Below are positions 18,455 through 27,330 of a stretch of DNA of 64,000 bases, piece after piece; within the stretch, counting starts at the first letter, position 1; each line of letters starts with the position of its first letter. The notes under the pieces are model-generated. The model saw only the letters and a list, made by a program, of their open reading frames with translations. It was not told the DNA's origin and did not search any database. The position numbers and the translations under genes were made by a program. The DNA is taken from the NCBI GenBank assembly GCA_963844805.1, contig CAWJPU010000013.1, positions 62,001 through 126,000 of the forward strand, given 5' to 3'. This DNA is from JACCZR01 sp963844805. Lineage in GTDB: Bacteria > Actinomycetota > Thermoleophilia > Solirubrobacterales > Thermoleophilaceae.

Positions 18455-18987
18455 GCACCCAGGAAGGCGCGCCCGCGCGGCGACAGCCGGTAGCCCGTGC
18501 GCAGGCTCTCGGTCAGCCCCAGCTCCTTCAGCTTGCGCACGTCGCGCTTGAAGGGGAGCTTGTCGCGCCCGATCTGCGCGGCCAGGTCGGCGGCGAGCGT
18601 GGCCGGCTGGTCGTCGATCAGCTGCAGGACCTCGCGCGCCCAGGGGTAACGCGCCTCGATCGCCGCGCGCTCCTCGGCCGTGAGGTCGGCCCGCTCGCGG
18701 AGCTCCACCCGCGGGTCGGGGCCGGCCAGGTGGAACCGGACCCGGTACAGCGTCCCCTCCGGCCGCAGCTTGGTGAGCACGGCCTCCCGGCCCTCGGCGC
18801 CGGCGCGGCGGGCGTCGGCGTCCGAGATGTCCTCGGGAGCGATCGGGTCCACGGCGTCGATCGCCAGCACGCCGACGGGGGTCCGCAGCGTGCCGCCGGC
18901 CTTGACCGTGGGGCGGCGCCAGCGCCGGAACGCGAGGTCCACATCGCCCGCGGCGATCCCCTCGCGGACTGCCATCGGCAGCAACAT
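18451..18987 (-). CDS. ASCH/PUA-like domain protein with C-terminal winged helix
   Basis: 178 residues from ATG 18987 (MLLPMAVREGIAAGDVDLAF). The N-terminal block RRWRRPTVKAGGTLRTPVGV followed by LAIDAVDPI resembles ASCH-type putative RNA-binding domains; the C-terminus (RDVRKLKELGLTESLRTGYR, LSPRGRAFLGA) has a winged-helix look. Uninterrupted. No operon partner; the tandem repeat at 18995 begins 8 bases upstream of its start. Function unknown. Confidence 0.6.
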   Translation of the reverse strand: MLLPMAVREGIAAGDVDLAFRRWRRPTVKAGGTLRTPVGVLAIDAVDPIAPEDISDADARRAGAEGREAVLTKLRPEGTLYRVRFHLAGPDPRVELRERADLTAEERAAIEARYPWAREVLQLIDDQPATLAADLAAQIGRDKLPFKRDVRKLKELGLTESLRTGYRLSPRGRAFLGA

Positions 18988-18994
18988 GCCCCGA

Positions 18995-19113
18995 TTACAG
19001 CGCCCGGAGGGCGCGTGTTGCATCGAGGTGCGGGCCGGATGCCCGCACGGGGTTATTACAGCGCCCGGAGGGCGCTTGCCGCATCGAGGTGCGGGCCGGA
19101 TGCCCGCACGGGG
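18995..19113. repeat. 61-base tandem repeat, two copies, each with two hairpins
   Basis: Two near-identical 58-base units (18995-19052 and 19056-19113, period 61) differ at only a few bases in the middle (GCGTGTTGC versus GCTTGCCGC). Each unit holds two inverted repeats: GCGCCCGGAGGGCGC and GTGCGGGCCGGATGCCCGCAC. It fills the gap between the divergent genes at 18987 and 19126, so it could be a duplicated regulatory or transcript-stability element, or a small mobile REP-like unit. Confidence 0.85.
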
Positions 19114-19125
19114 TATTTTCCCCGA

Positions 19126-19407
19126 GTGAGCGAGTACGAGCAGCCCGCGCGGTTCGAACGCGAACCGACCGTCGAGGACGTGCGCCAGCTGATGGGCGCC
19201 TCCACCCCGCACTTCGCGCCCCACCTGCGCAACCGCATCCACACCCTGATCTCCGGGCTGCCCGAGGACCACCCGGCGCGGATCGAGGGCGAGCGCGAGA
19301 TCGCCCGCCTGGACCGGATCGCCCACGGCTCCGAGCGCCGGGGTGGCCAGCAGGAGGGCGAGCGCCACATGCCCAGCCTGCGCGACGAGGGCCAGGAGCC
19401 CGCCTGA
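19126..19407 (+). CDS. small conserved-looking hypothetical protein
   Basis: 93 residues, GTG 19126 just after the tandem repeat. Highly charged, helical and without membrane segments: EPTVEDVRQLMGASTPHF, APHLRNRIHTLISGLPEDHP, ARIEGEREIARLDRIAHGSE. Not recognised. Its TGA overlaps the CTG at which the methyltransferase frame begins (CTGA), indicating a two-gene unit. Confidence 0.65.
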   Translation: MSEYEQPARFEREPTVEDVRQLMGASTPHFAPHLRNRIHTLISGLPEDHPARIEGEREIARLDRIAHGSERRGGQQEGERHMPSLRDEGQEPA

Positions 19408-20183
19408 AGGCACTCGAGCGCGCGCTCCCGCTGCTCCTGGACGAGGTGCGGGAGTCGGGATCGGTGCACGACGGCTACCTCGACCTGCTCGGCCCCGAGC
19501 CGGCCGAGTCCACTGGCGCGGTGCAGGACCTGATGCTCACCGGCATCGTGCCGCAGATCTACGAGCGCTGGTGGCGGCCGACGCTGGGTCAGTTCTTCAA
19601 GGGCCCGCTGGGCCCGAGCATGGCCGACGAGCACCGCATAGCCCGTCTGCTGACGGGGCTCTCCCCCGGAGACGGGGTGCTCGACGTGGCGTGCGGAAAC
19701 GGGAACTTCAGCCGCGGCTTCGCCCGCACCGTGGGCGAGGAGGGACTGGTCGTGGGCCTCGACGTCTCGCAGACCATGCTCGCCCGGGCGGTCGGCGACA
19801 CGCCGGGCGAGGAGGTGGCCTACGTGCGCGGGGACATCGGCGAGCCGATCTTCCGCGACCGGTCCTTCGACGCCGTCTGCTGCTTCGCCGCCTTCCACCT
19901 GCTGTCCGACCCGATGGGCGCGCTGGACCGGATGACGCGGACGCTGGCGCCCGGTGGGCGCATCGCGCTGTTCACCACGGCGCGGCCGCGCTCGGCGCCG
20001 CTGAGGACGGTGCAGGGGCTGATGACCGCGAGGAGCGGAGCGGTCATGTTCGACCAGGACGAGGTGGTGGCCGCGCTGGAGCAGCGCGGCTACGAGGACG
20101 TCCGCCTGCTGGTCAGCGGCGTCACGCAGTTCGTCGGCGGGAGACTGGGCCGACCGGGCGAGGACGATGACCTCGCCCGGTAG
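19404..20183 (+). CDS. class I SAM-dependent methyltransferase
   Basis: UbiE/Coq5-like methyltransferase; substrate unknown. SAM motif I is GVLDVACGNGNFSRGFA, followed by GLDVSQTMLARAV, an acidic motif II region (YVRGDIGEPIF), SFDAVCCFAAFHLLSDP (post-I) and LAPGGRIALFTT. An N-terminal helical region (LPLLLDEVRESGSVHDGY) precedes the fold. I start it at CTG 19404 because this exactly overlaps the previous stop as CTGA and gives MKALERALPLLL; the next in-frame conventional start is GTG at 19446. Uninterrupted. Confidence 0.85.
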   Translation: MKALERALPLLLDEVRESGSVHDGYLDLLGPEPAESTGAVQDLMLTGIVPQIYERWWRPTLGQFFKGPLGPSMADEHRIARLLTGLSPGDGVLDVACGNGNFSRGFARTVGEEGLVVGLDVSQTMLARAVGDTPGEEVAYVRGDIGEPIFRDRSFDAVCCFAAFHLLSDPMGALDRMTRTLAPGGRIALFTTARPRSAPLRTVQGLMTARSGAVMFDQDEVVAALEQRGYEDVRLLVSGVTQFVGGRLGRPGEDDDLAR

Positions 20184-20197
20184 TAGGGCGCTCGCTC

Positions 20198-20214
20198 TTG
20201 CAACCGAGTCGCAA
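20198..20214. promoter_or_regulatory. Nur-type nickel operator
   Basis: TTGCAA-CCGAG-TCGCAA matches the streptomycete Nur box layout TTGCAA-N5-TTGCAA in 11 of 12 defined positions. It lies 22 bases upstream of the Fur-family gene at 20236, which is followed by a nickel/cobalt permease. A further GTTGC half-site occurs at 20224-20228. Most likely an autoregulatory nickel-responsive site. Confidence 0.65.
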
Positions 20215-20235
20215 CAGGGATAGGTTGCCGATGAG

Positions 20236-20691
20236 GTGACCACGCCCAACCTCGCCGCCCCCCTCTCGGTGTCCGACCTCGAGTCGGCCATGGAGGCCGT
20301 GCGGCTGGGGGGCCTGCGCCTCACCAGCGCCCGGCGGCTGGTGCTCGAGGCGCTCGCGCGCGCCGGGCGGCCGCTGCGCGCCGAGGAGATCGCCGCCGGC
20401 GAAGGTGACGTCCCGGCGTCGGACATCGCATCGGTCTACCGCAACCTCGAGACCCTCGAGCGCGCCGGCGTGGTGCGGCACATGCACCACGGCCACGGAC
20501 CCGGGCTGTACGCCCTGGCCGGCCACGAAGACGACGAGTACCTGGTCTGCGAGTCGTGCGGCAAGTCGCGGCCGGTCGACTCCTCCGAGCTCGACGAGGT
20601 GCGCGCGCTGGTGCGCGAGCGCTTCGGCTTCGAGGCGCGCTTCTCCCACTTCCCGCTGTTCGGCCTGTGCGAGCGGTGCTCGCAGGGCTGA
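20236..20691 (+). CDS. Fur-family regulator, probably nickel-responsive (Nur-like)
   Basis: 151 residues from GTG 20236. N-terminal winged helix (RLTSARRLVLEALARAGRPL, then DIASVYRNLETLERAGVVRH), followed by a His-rich hinge HMHHGHGPGLYAL that provides regulatory metal ligands in this family, and a dimer domain with two CxxC pairs (CESCGK, CERC) for structural zinc. Sequence alone does not separate Nur from Zur; the Nur-type box upstream, the overlapping Ni/Co permease gene and the facing hydrogenase operon favour nickel. Confidence 0.8.
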   Translation: MTTPNLAAPLSVSDLESAMEAVRLGGLRLTSARRLVLEALARAGRPLRAEEIAAGEGDVPASDIASVYRNLETLERAGVVRHMHHGHGPGLYALAGHEDDEYLVCESCGKSRPVDSSELDEVRALVRERFGFEARFSHFPLFGLCERCSQG

Positions 20692-21441
20692 GCTTCGACT
20701 GGCTGTTCGCGCCCGTCGAGGACCTCGACGGGTGGCTCACCGGGCTGCTCCAGGGCGCGCCGCTGGCCGTGGCGGTGGGGATCGCCTTCGTGCTCGGCCT
20801 CCGTCATGCCTCGGACCCCGACCACCTCGTCGCGGTGACCTCGCTGGTGACCAGCGAGGTCGGCGGTGGCACGCGCGGCGGCGACCCGGCTCGGGGCGTG
20901 GTGGGGCATCGGCCACGCCACGACCCTCGTCCTGCTCGGGCTGCCGTTGATCGCGCTGAAGTCCGAGCTGCCTGCGTGGCTGGAGCGCGGGGCCGAGACG
21001 GCGATCGGCCTGGTGATCGTGGCGCTGGCCGGGCGGGTGGTGTGGAAGTGGGCGCGCGGCGACTACCGCCACGGCCCGCACGCACACCACGGCCACGAGC
21101 ACGAGAGCGGCCACCGCCATCTCTACCGCGGCGAGCCCGACCACGGCCACCGCACCGTGCGCGGGCCGCGCCAGGCGTTTGCCATCGGGGCCCTGCACGG
21201 CCTCGCGGGCACGGGCGCCGTCGTGGTGCTGTTGATCACCGCGCTGCCCAACCAAGTGGAGGCCGCCGCGGCGCTGGCGGTCTTCGCGCCGATGTCGGTC
21301 GCCTCCATGGCGGCGTGCACCACCGTCTACTCGTGGGTGCTGACCCGTCCCGTGATCGACCCGGTCTTCCGCGCGATCCTCATCCCGGTGCTCGGGGCGT
21401 TCGGCCTCGTGTTCGGGCTGTGGTACGCCGGCATCACCTGA
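20688..21441 (+). CDS. nickel/cobalt permease (NiCoT/UreH-like; frame-broken)
   Basis: Polytopic membrane protein with the metal-transport signature RHASDPDHLVAVTSLV (HxxxxDH) in its first helix region, a second GIGHATT motif, a His-rich cytoplasmic loop near residue 125 (HGPHAHHGHEHESGHRH) and GALHGLAGTGAVVVLL. One inserted base near 20866 (CGGT) breaks the frame. The frame begins at CTG 20688 overlapping the regulator's stop (CTGA); the next in-frame start is a GTG inside the first hydrophobic segment, so CTG is favoured. Ends 8 bases into the convergent hypF. Confidence 0.85.
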
Positions 21442-23633
21442 CCGCCGCGAGCGCGGCCGCCACCGCCGCCTGGCCGTAGGAGATGCCGCCGTCGTTGGGC
21501 GGCAGCCGCACCGGGCGCAGCACGCGCAGGCCCCGTGCCTCCAGGTGCGCGGTCGTGCGCTCCAGCAGGACGCGGTTCTGGAACACGCCGCCCGAGAGGA
21601 CCGCCGTCGCCTCGCCGGTCGCCGCGCAGGCCTCGGCGGTGGCGCGCGCCAGGCCCTCGTGGAAGCGGGCCGCCACGCGCCCGGCGGAGACGCCCGCGGC
21701 CAGGTCGTCGACCACGGCGGCCACCGCCTCGCGGGCATCCAGGCCCGGGCATCGGGTACCCGTCGCGCTCCTCCGGGTCGACCAGCGCCTCGAGCTCCAC
21801 CGCCGCCTGCCCCTCGTAGGTCACCGTCGGGCGCACCCCGCACAGGGCGGCGACCGCGTCGAACAGCCGGCCGGCGCTGGTGGTCCACGGCGAGGCCGTG
21901 CCGGTCCGGCACAGCTGCGCCACCTGCTCCCACTCCGCGGGCACGGGCAGGTCCGCGGCCACCAGCCACGAGCAGGCCATGCGCCACGGCTCGCGGATGG
22001 CCGCCTCGCCACCCGGCAGCCGCACCGCGGGCAGGTGCGCGGCGCGCGTGAAGTCCGACAGCGAGCCGACCAGCAGCTCCCCGCCCCAGACCGTCCCGTC
22101 GGTTCCCAGGCCGGTGCCGTCGAAGATCGCCCCCACGGCAGTGCCGAGCTCGCCGTGCTCGGCCAGGCAGGCGGCCAGGTGCGCGTGGTGGTGCTGGACC
22201 CCGACCAGCTCCACACCCTCGAGCTCGAACGCGTGCTTGGTCGAGAGGTACTCGGGATGCAGGTCGTGGGCCACCACCTCCGGGCCGACCGCGAACAGCC
22301 GCTCGAAGTGCTCGATGCCCTCGCGGAAGGAGCGCAGCGTCTCCCAGTTGCCCAGGTCGCCGATGTGATGGCCCACCCACGCGCGCCGCCCGCGGGCCAG
22401 GCAGAAGGCGTTCTTCTGCTCGGCCCCGCAGGCCAGCAGCGGCGGCGCGTCCAGCGGCAGCCCGACCGCCGCGGGCACGTAACCGCGCGAGCGCCGGATC
22501 GCCAGCGGCGGCCCCGCGGTGGCGCGCACCACGGAGTCGTCGGTGCGCATGTGGATCGGGCGGTCGTGGGCCAGGAACAGGTCGGCGATCCCGGTCAGCC
22601 GCTCGCGGGCGTCGTCGTCGAGGTAGGCGATCGGCTCGTCGGAGACGTTGCCGCTGGTCATCACCAGCGGCTCCCCCACGTCGGCCAGCAGCAGGTGGTG
22701 CAGCGGCGAGTAGGGCAGCATCACCCCCAGGTCCGGGGTGCGCGGCGCCACCGCCTCGGCCACCCGCGCGCCGGGCCGGCGGCGCGCGATCACGATCGGG
22801 CGCTCGCGCCCGGACAGCAGCTCCTCCTCGGCCCGGGTCAGCTCCACCAGCTCCCGGGCGGCCGCGACGTCGCGCGCCATCAGCGCGAACGGCCGGTCCT
22901 CGCGGTGCTTGCGCGCGCGCAGGGCGGCGACCGCGCTGCTCGTCGGCCGCCAGGCACGCGAGGTGGTAGCCGCCCAGCCCCTTCACCGCCACGATCGCGC
23001 CGCCGCGCAGCGCCTCCACCGCCTCCTCCAGGCCGGGAGACAGCGACGGCCCGCAGTCCGGGCAGGCGTTGGGCTGGGCGTGGAAGCGGCGGTCGGCGGG
23101 GTCGTCGTACTCCGCCTGGCAGGCCGGCGCACATCTCGAAGCCGGCCATCGTGGTCAGCGGCCGGTCGTAGGGGACGCCGGTGACGATCGTGAAGCGCGG
23201 GCCGCAGTTGGTGCAGTTGACGAACGGGTAGCGGTAGCGGCGGTCGGCCGGGTCGAACAGCTCGCGCAGGCAGTCGTCGCAGGTCGCCGTGTCGGGCGAG
23301 ACCAGCGCGTCGGGCTCGCCGCCCGCCGGGCTGGGGCGGATCTCGAAGCCGTCCCCGCCGAGCGGGCTCGGCCTGGTAGCGGGCCACCCGCTCCACCGCC
23401 GCCAGCGGCGGCGCCTCGCGGGGCAGCCGCTCCAGGAAGGAGCTCACCGCGGCCTCCGGGCCCTCCACCTCCAACAGCACGCCGCGCTCGTCGTTGAGCA
23501 CGAACCCGGCCAGGCCCAGCTCGCTCGCCAGCCGGTGCACGTAGGGGCGGAAGCCGACCCCCTGGACGACCCCCTCGACGCGGGCTCCCGCCCTGGCTGG
23601 TCAGGCCTGGCGCCGCCGTACGTCGGAAGTCAC
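21434..23633 (-). CDS. hypF: carbamoyltransferase HypF (frame-broken)
   Basis: Makes the thiocyanate precursor of the hydrogenase CN ligands from carbamoyl phosphate, handing carbamoyl to HypE. Domain order is complete: acylphosphatase (VEGVVQGVGFRPYVHRLASE), zinc-finger pairs (CDDCLRELFDP, NCTNCGPRF, ACPDCGPS), YrdC-like domain (MTSGNVSDEPIAYLDDDARE) and Kae1-like domain (VQHHHAHLAACLAEHG, LSGGVFQNRVLLE). Total length matches the family (about 730 residues). At least four one-base insertions break it, and an in-frame TGA near 23603 leaves the first ten codons after GTG 23633 uncertain. Confidence 0.88.
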
Positions 23634-24791
23634 GACGCCTCCTCGATCAGCTCCAGCAGCGCGTGGTAGGCGGTGGCCTGCGCCTCCTGGATGCGCGGGA
23701 TGTGCTCGGAGCGGGTGACCACCACGTGGTCGGCAAGGCGCTCGGCGGCCACCCGGCCTCCGTCGTATCCCACCATCGCGATCGTGACCAGCGCCGCGGC
23801 GCCGCGCCTCGACCAGGGCGTCGACCACGTTGCGCGAGTTCCCGCTGGTCGACAGCGCGAGCAGCGCGTCGCCCTCGCCGGCCGTGGGCGATCACCTGGC
23901 GCTGGAAGATCGCGTCGGTGCCGATGTCGTTGGCGATCGCCGTGATCACCGCGGGGTCCTCGGTCAGGTCGAGCGCGCGCCGCGGCGGGCCGCCGCCCGA
24001 GCGGCTCGCGCAGGTCGGCCACCACGTCCATCGCGTCGGTGGCCGAGCCGCCGTTGCCCAGGGCCAGCAGCTTGCCGCCGCCCGCGAAGCACGCGCGCAG
24101 CGCGGCGGCCGCTGCGGCCAGCTCCTCGGCGCCGTCGCGCAGCGTCTGCTCACGCAGCGCCTCGGCCTCGGCGCTCTTGAGCAGCACCGAGCCGCGCACG
24201 TCGTCCAGCACCGACTCCAGGTCGGTCTCGCTCTCGGCGAGGAACGGGTAGAGGAAGCTGGACGCGCCGCTGTCGTGGGCTCGCCGCGCCTCGCGCCCCT
24301 CCAGCAGGCCCGGGTGCTCGAAGAACACGTGCACCAGCTCCCACAGCACGTGGTAGAGCGTCTCGATCTGCTCCTGCGCGACGGCCGGGCTCGTCGGACG
24401 GCGGCGGGAAGTCCCACTCGGCGGGCAGGCCGAACCCGATCGTCAGCGCGCCGCGGCCGCCCGCGCGGTCCAGCGCCTCGCCCACCTCGGGCTCGGTGCC
24501 GAAGGCGATCGCGATGTCGCCCGGCTCGACCGCGAGGTCCACCTGCCGCGGCAACGAGCCGCCCTCGCGCGAGAGCCCGAGCGCGGGCAGAGCGCGCTTG
24601 CCCACGATCACCGGGTGGACGAACTCGACGGTCACGTGCCGGACGTCGGACCGGGCCTGGGCGGACAGCCCCATCGCCACCAGCCGCCCGCCCGCGGCGA
24701 ACCGCTCGGCCATCCTGTGGCACAGCACGGCTATGCGTTCCGCCTGGGCCCCGAAGAAGGCCTCGGCGGCTTGGGCCCGGCGGGCGGTCAG
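23630..24791 (-). CDS. double SIS-domain protein, GmhA-like (frame-broken)
   Basis: About 385 residues with two sugar-isomerase-type domains. Domain 1: AAGGRLVAMGLSAQARSDVR with HPVIVGKRALP. Domain 2 resembles phosphoheptose isomerase: LLALGNGGSATDAMDVVADL, then (after corrections) DLTEDPAVITAIANDIGTD, LALSTSGNSRNV and TIAMVGYDGG. Four inserted bases, e.g. near 24385 (GGCC). Frame starts at CTG 24791 overlapping the hypB stop (CTGA); its own stop overlaps the hypF start (GTGA). GmhA-like genes recur in actinobacterial hydrogenase loci; the role is unknown. Confidence 0.8.
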
Positions 24792-25445
24792 GCCGCGAGC
24801 CAGGCGGCGACCTCCTCGACGCCCTCGCCGGTGCGAGCGCTCACCAGCGCGGTCCGCACGCCCGGGGTTGACCGAGTCGACGTTGGCCAGGAAGCGGTCC
24901 AGGTCGAAGTCGATGTGCGGCAGCAGGTCGATCTTGTTGACCACCACCAGCTCGCAGGTGCGGAACATCAGCGGGTACTTGAGCGGCTTGTCCTCGCCCT
25001 CGGTGACCGAGCAGACCATCGCCTTGGCGTCCTCGCCGACTCGGAACTCGGCCGGGCAGACCAGGTTGCCCACGTTCTCGATGATCAGCAGGTCGATGTC
25101 GTCCAGCGGCAGCGCGGGCAGCGCGGAACGCACCATGTTGGCGTCGAGGTGGCACTCGCCGCCGAAGCCGCCGTCGGTGTTCAGCTGCGTGACCGGCACG
25201 TGCAGCGCCGACAGCCGGTCGGCGTCGAAGGAGCCCGCGACGTCGCCCTCCAGGACGCCGATCCGCGTGCCGCTCAGCCCGCCCTCGATCACACGCTCGA
25301 GCAGCGTGGTCTTGCCGGCGCCCGGCGCGCTCATCAGGTTCACCACCCGCACGCCGTGATGGTCGAAGTCGTGCCGGTTGGCGTGCGCGATCGTGGTGTT
25401 GGCGTCGAGGGCGTCCTCGGCAACCCGGACCGTCGTCTGGTGCAT
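24788..25445 (-). CDS. hypB: nickel-incorporation GTPase HypB (frame-broken at C-terminus)
   Basis: GTPase that drives nickel insertion into the hydrogenase large subunit with HypA. G1 SAPGAGKTTLLERV, GVLEGDVAGSFDADRLS, the metal/switch region GGECHLDANMV, IIENVGNLVCPAEF and G4 NKIDLLPH are all present. No His-rich N-terminal nickel store, so nickel supply may depend on the permease at 20688. One inserted base near 24863 must be dropped to reach TALVSARTGEGVEEVAAWLAA. Two bases downstream of hypA; overlaps the SIS gene. Confidence 0.93.
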
Positions 25446-25447
25446 GG

Positions 25448-25799
25448 TTAGGCAGCCACCCCCTGGGCGTCGGAAACCTGGATCGTCTCGACCTGGAACT
25501 CCTCCCCGGCCACGGGCTGCGCGGCCTCGCCGCACCGTGGGCAACGGAACAGCGGCAGGTCGAGCGCCCACTCGTGGGCGCAGCCGTCGCACCGCGCGCG
25601 GCCCTCGACGAGCGTCTGGCGCAGCTCCGCGCCCTCGCACACCGACCCGCGCGAGACGATCTCGAAGTAGAAGTCCAGCGAGTCCGGCACCACCTGGCGC
25701 AGCGCGCCGACGGTCAGGTTCACGCGCGTGACGCGTGCGGCCCTCGGCGTGGCGCTCCACCGTGTCCACGATCGCCGTGCTCAGCGAAAGCTCATGCAC
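25448..25799 (-). CDS. hypA: nickel metallochaperone HypA (frame-broken)
   Basis: Small nickel carrier. Begins VHELSLSTAIVDTVE; the His at position 2 is the nickel ligand. After removing one base near 25737 (GGCC context) it reads RVTRVNLTVGALRQVVPDSL and then the structural zinc loop CDGCAHEW ... CPRCGE. About 116 residues. The GTG start at 25799 lies 19 bases inside the maturation protease gene, and hypB starts two bases after the hypA stop. Confidence 0.92.
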
Positions 25800-26278
25800 C
25801 GGAGCTCCTCCACCGTCTTGAGCACCAGGTCCACCGCGCCGTCGACGGCCGCGGCCACCTCGTCGGACAGCTGCATGCCCATCTCCTCGACTGTCACCGG
25901 CTCGCACGCGACCACGTAGACCTTTCCGGGCCAGCCGCCCACCGCCTTCACGAACCGCAGCACCGTCGCCGGGTCCATGGAATGCGGGTCGATCACGTCG
26001 CCGTCCTCGATCGCCCCGCCGGCCTCGTCCTCCTCGGGCTCGATCAGGTACAGCGTGCCGGGCGCCTCGCCCTGCTTGCTCACGTCGACGATGATCAGCC
26101 CGTGGTATCCGCGCATGACCTCGTAGGCGAGGTCCAGGCCGCCGGTACCGGAGTCCATCACCGAGACGCCGGGCGGCAGCTCGCGCTGCTCCAGCCGCCG
26201 CGCCACTTCGCCGCCGAAACCGTCGTCGCTCAGCCACGCGTTGCCCACGCCGGCCACCAGGATCCGCGGGTCGCTCAT
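25781..26278 (-). CDS. hydrogenase maturation endopeptidase (HyaD/HupD family)
   Basis: 165-residue protease that trims the C-terminus of the large subunit after nickel insertion. Family signature at the N-terminus: ILVAGVGNAWLSDDGFGGEV (nickel-sensing Asp/Glu region) with MDSGTGGLDLAYEVM and IIVDVSKQG following. Uninterrupted; ATG at 26278 overlaps the previous stop (ATGA). Its substrate is presumably HhyL, which carries a 19-residue tail after the last nickel-site motif. Confidence 0.9.
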   Translation of the reverse strand: MSDPRILVAGVGNAWLSDDGFGGEVARRLEQRELPPGVSVMDSGTGGLDLAYEVMRGYHGLIIVDVSKQGEAPGTLYLIEPEEDEAGGAIEDGDVIDPHSMDPATVLRFVKAVGGWPGKVYVVACEPVTVEEMGMQLSDEVAAAVDGAVDLVLKTVEELRCMSFR

Positions 26279-27330
26279 CGCAGCTCCACCTCGTCGGGCT
26301 TGAAGAACGTGTAGCGCCCACTGGTCCGCATCACGTCGCGCCCGGGGTCGTCGTCGACGGTGATGCCCAGATGGACCTCGTCGTCCATGTCCACGTAGAT
26401 GCGCTCCACCGTCGCCAGCCGGCCGTCAAGGATCGTGTCATGGATGTCGTGCCCGCGAGGGCGCAGCACCACCTTGCCGCCGCGCCGGAACACCCTCCCG
26501 TCCACCTCGACCTCCGACTCGCCCGGCGCGTTGGCCGGCTCGTCGGTGGGCGTGGGGTACATCACCCCGTGCAGGCGGAACAGGTCCTCGGGCGTCGCCG
26601 CCGCGGCCCGGGCGACCATCTCGCGCACAGCCGGATCCTGCTCGTCGATGTCCTCGCGCTCGCCTTCGCTCAGCGCCTGCACGTGGAGCAGCAGCGCCTC
26701 CTCGATCTCCGTGCCGTCGAACAGGTCGCCCTTGCTGTCGGGCGCCAGCTGGGGATGGTCGGGCAGCATGTAGGACGCCGCCAGGATCGCGTCGTCGGAC
26801 TCGGTGGCCAGCACCGGCCAGCAGTTCACGTTCTCCCCCGCCTCGTCCAGCGGGGACAGGAACCGGCCCGCGCCGGTCTCGATCACCGCGTGGGTGGAGA
26901 GCAGCGAGCTGCGCAGGGCGGTGGGGCGGTCCGCCCCCGGCTGGTCGAACGCGGTCAGGTTCTGCACGCGCAGCCGCACGCGGTCGCCGCGGCGCTCGAG
27001 CTCCAGCCGGCCGCGCAGCGAGCCGAACTCGAACTCGGTCGAGCCGGGCTGCGGACAGCTCCACCCGGCGCGGCACGGCCTGGTGGCGCGCGCCGCCCGG
27101 CTCGCAGGAAGCGGATCTGGGCGAACAGCGCGGCGTCCGGAGGTGCCTCGATGCCCACGTCGACCTGGAGGTGGTCGTGCGTGTTGTCGGCCTGCGCGGC
27201 GTAGGACGGCCGGGTAGACGATCCCGAACGGGGTCGGGGTCGAGTTCTTGGCCGCTCCGGGCGTGTACGGGTAGAGCGCGTAGCCCTCGAAGAGCATCGA
27301 CGTGACCAGCGCCTCCAGCTCGGTGTTCAC
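26275..27330 (-). CDS. hydrogenase-locus conserved protein of unknown function (frame-broken)
   Basis: About 350 residues; not a named family that I recognise. GTG 27330 overlaps the previous stop (GTGA). N-terminus LVTSMLFEGYALYPYTPGAA followed by KNSTPTPFGIVYP; the middle (QADNTHDHLQVDVGIEAPPD, SLRGRLELERRGDRVRLRVQ) and a C-terminal part with WPVLATESDDAILAASYMLP, LHGVMYPTPTDEPAN and VRPRGHDIHD-like text (exactly LRPRGHDIHDTILDGRLATV). No membrane segments. Several frameshifts lie between 27000 and 27220. Encoded between structural and maturation genes, so probably an assembly or stability factor. Confidence 0.65.
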   Translation of the reverse strand: MNTELEALVTSMLFEGYALYPYTPGAAKNSTPTPFGIVYPAVLRRAGRQHARPPPGRRGHRGTSGRRAVRPDPLPASRAARATRPCRAGWSCPQPGSTEFEFGSLRGRLELERRGDRVRLRVQNLTAFDQPGADRPTALRSSLLSTHAVIETGAGRFLSPLDEAGENVNCWPVLATESDDAILAASYMLPDHPQLAPDSKGDLFDGTEIEEALLLHVQALSEGEREDIDEQDPAVREMVARAAAATPEDLFRLHGVMYPTPTDEPANAPGESEVEVDGRVFRRGGKVVLRPRGHDIHDTILDGRLATVERIYVDMDDEVHLGITVDDDPGRDVMRTSGRYTFFKPDEVELR

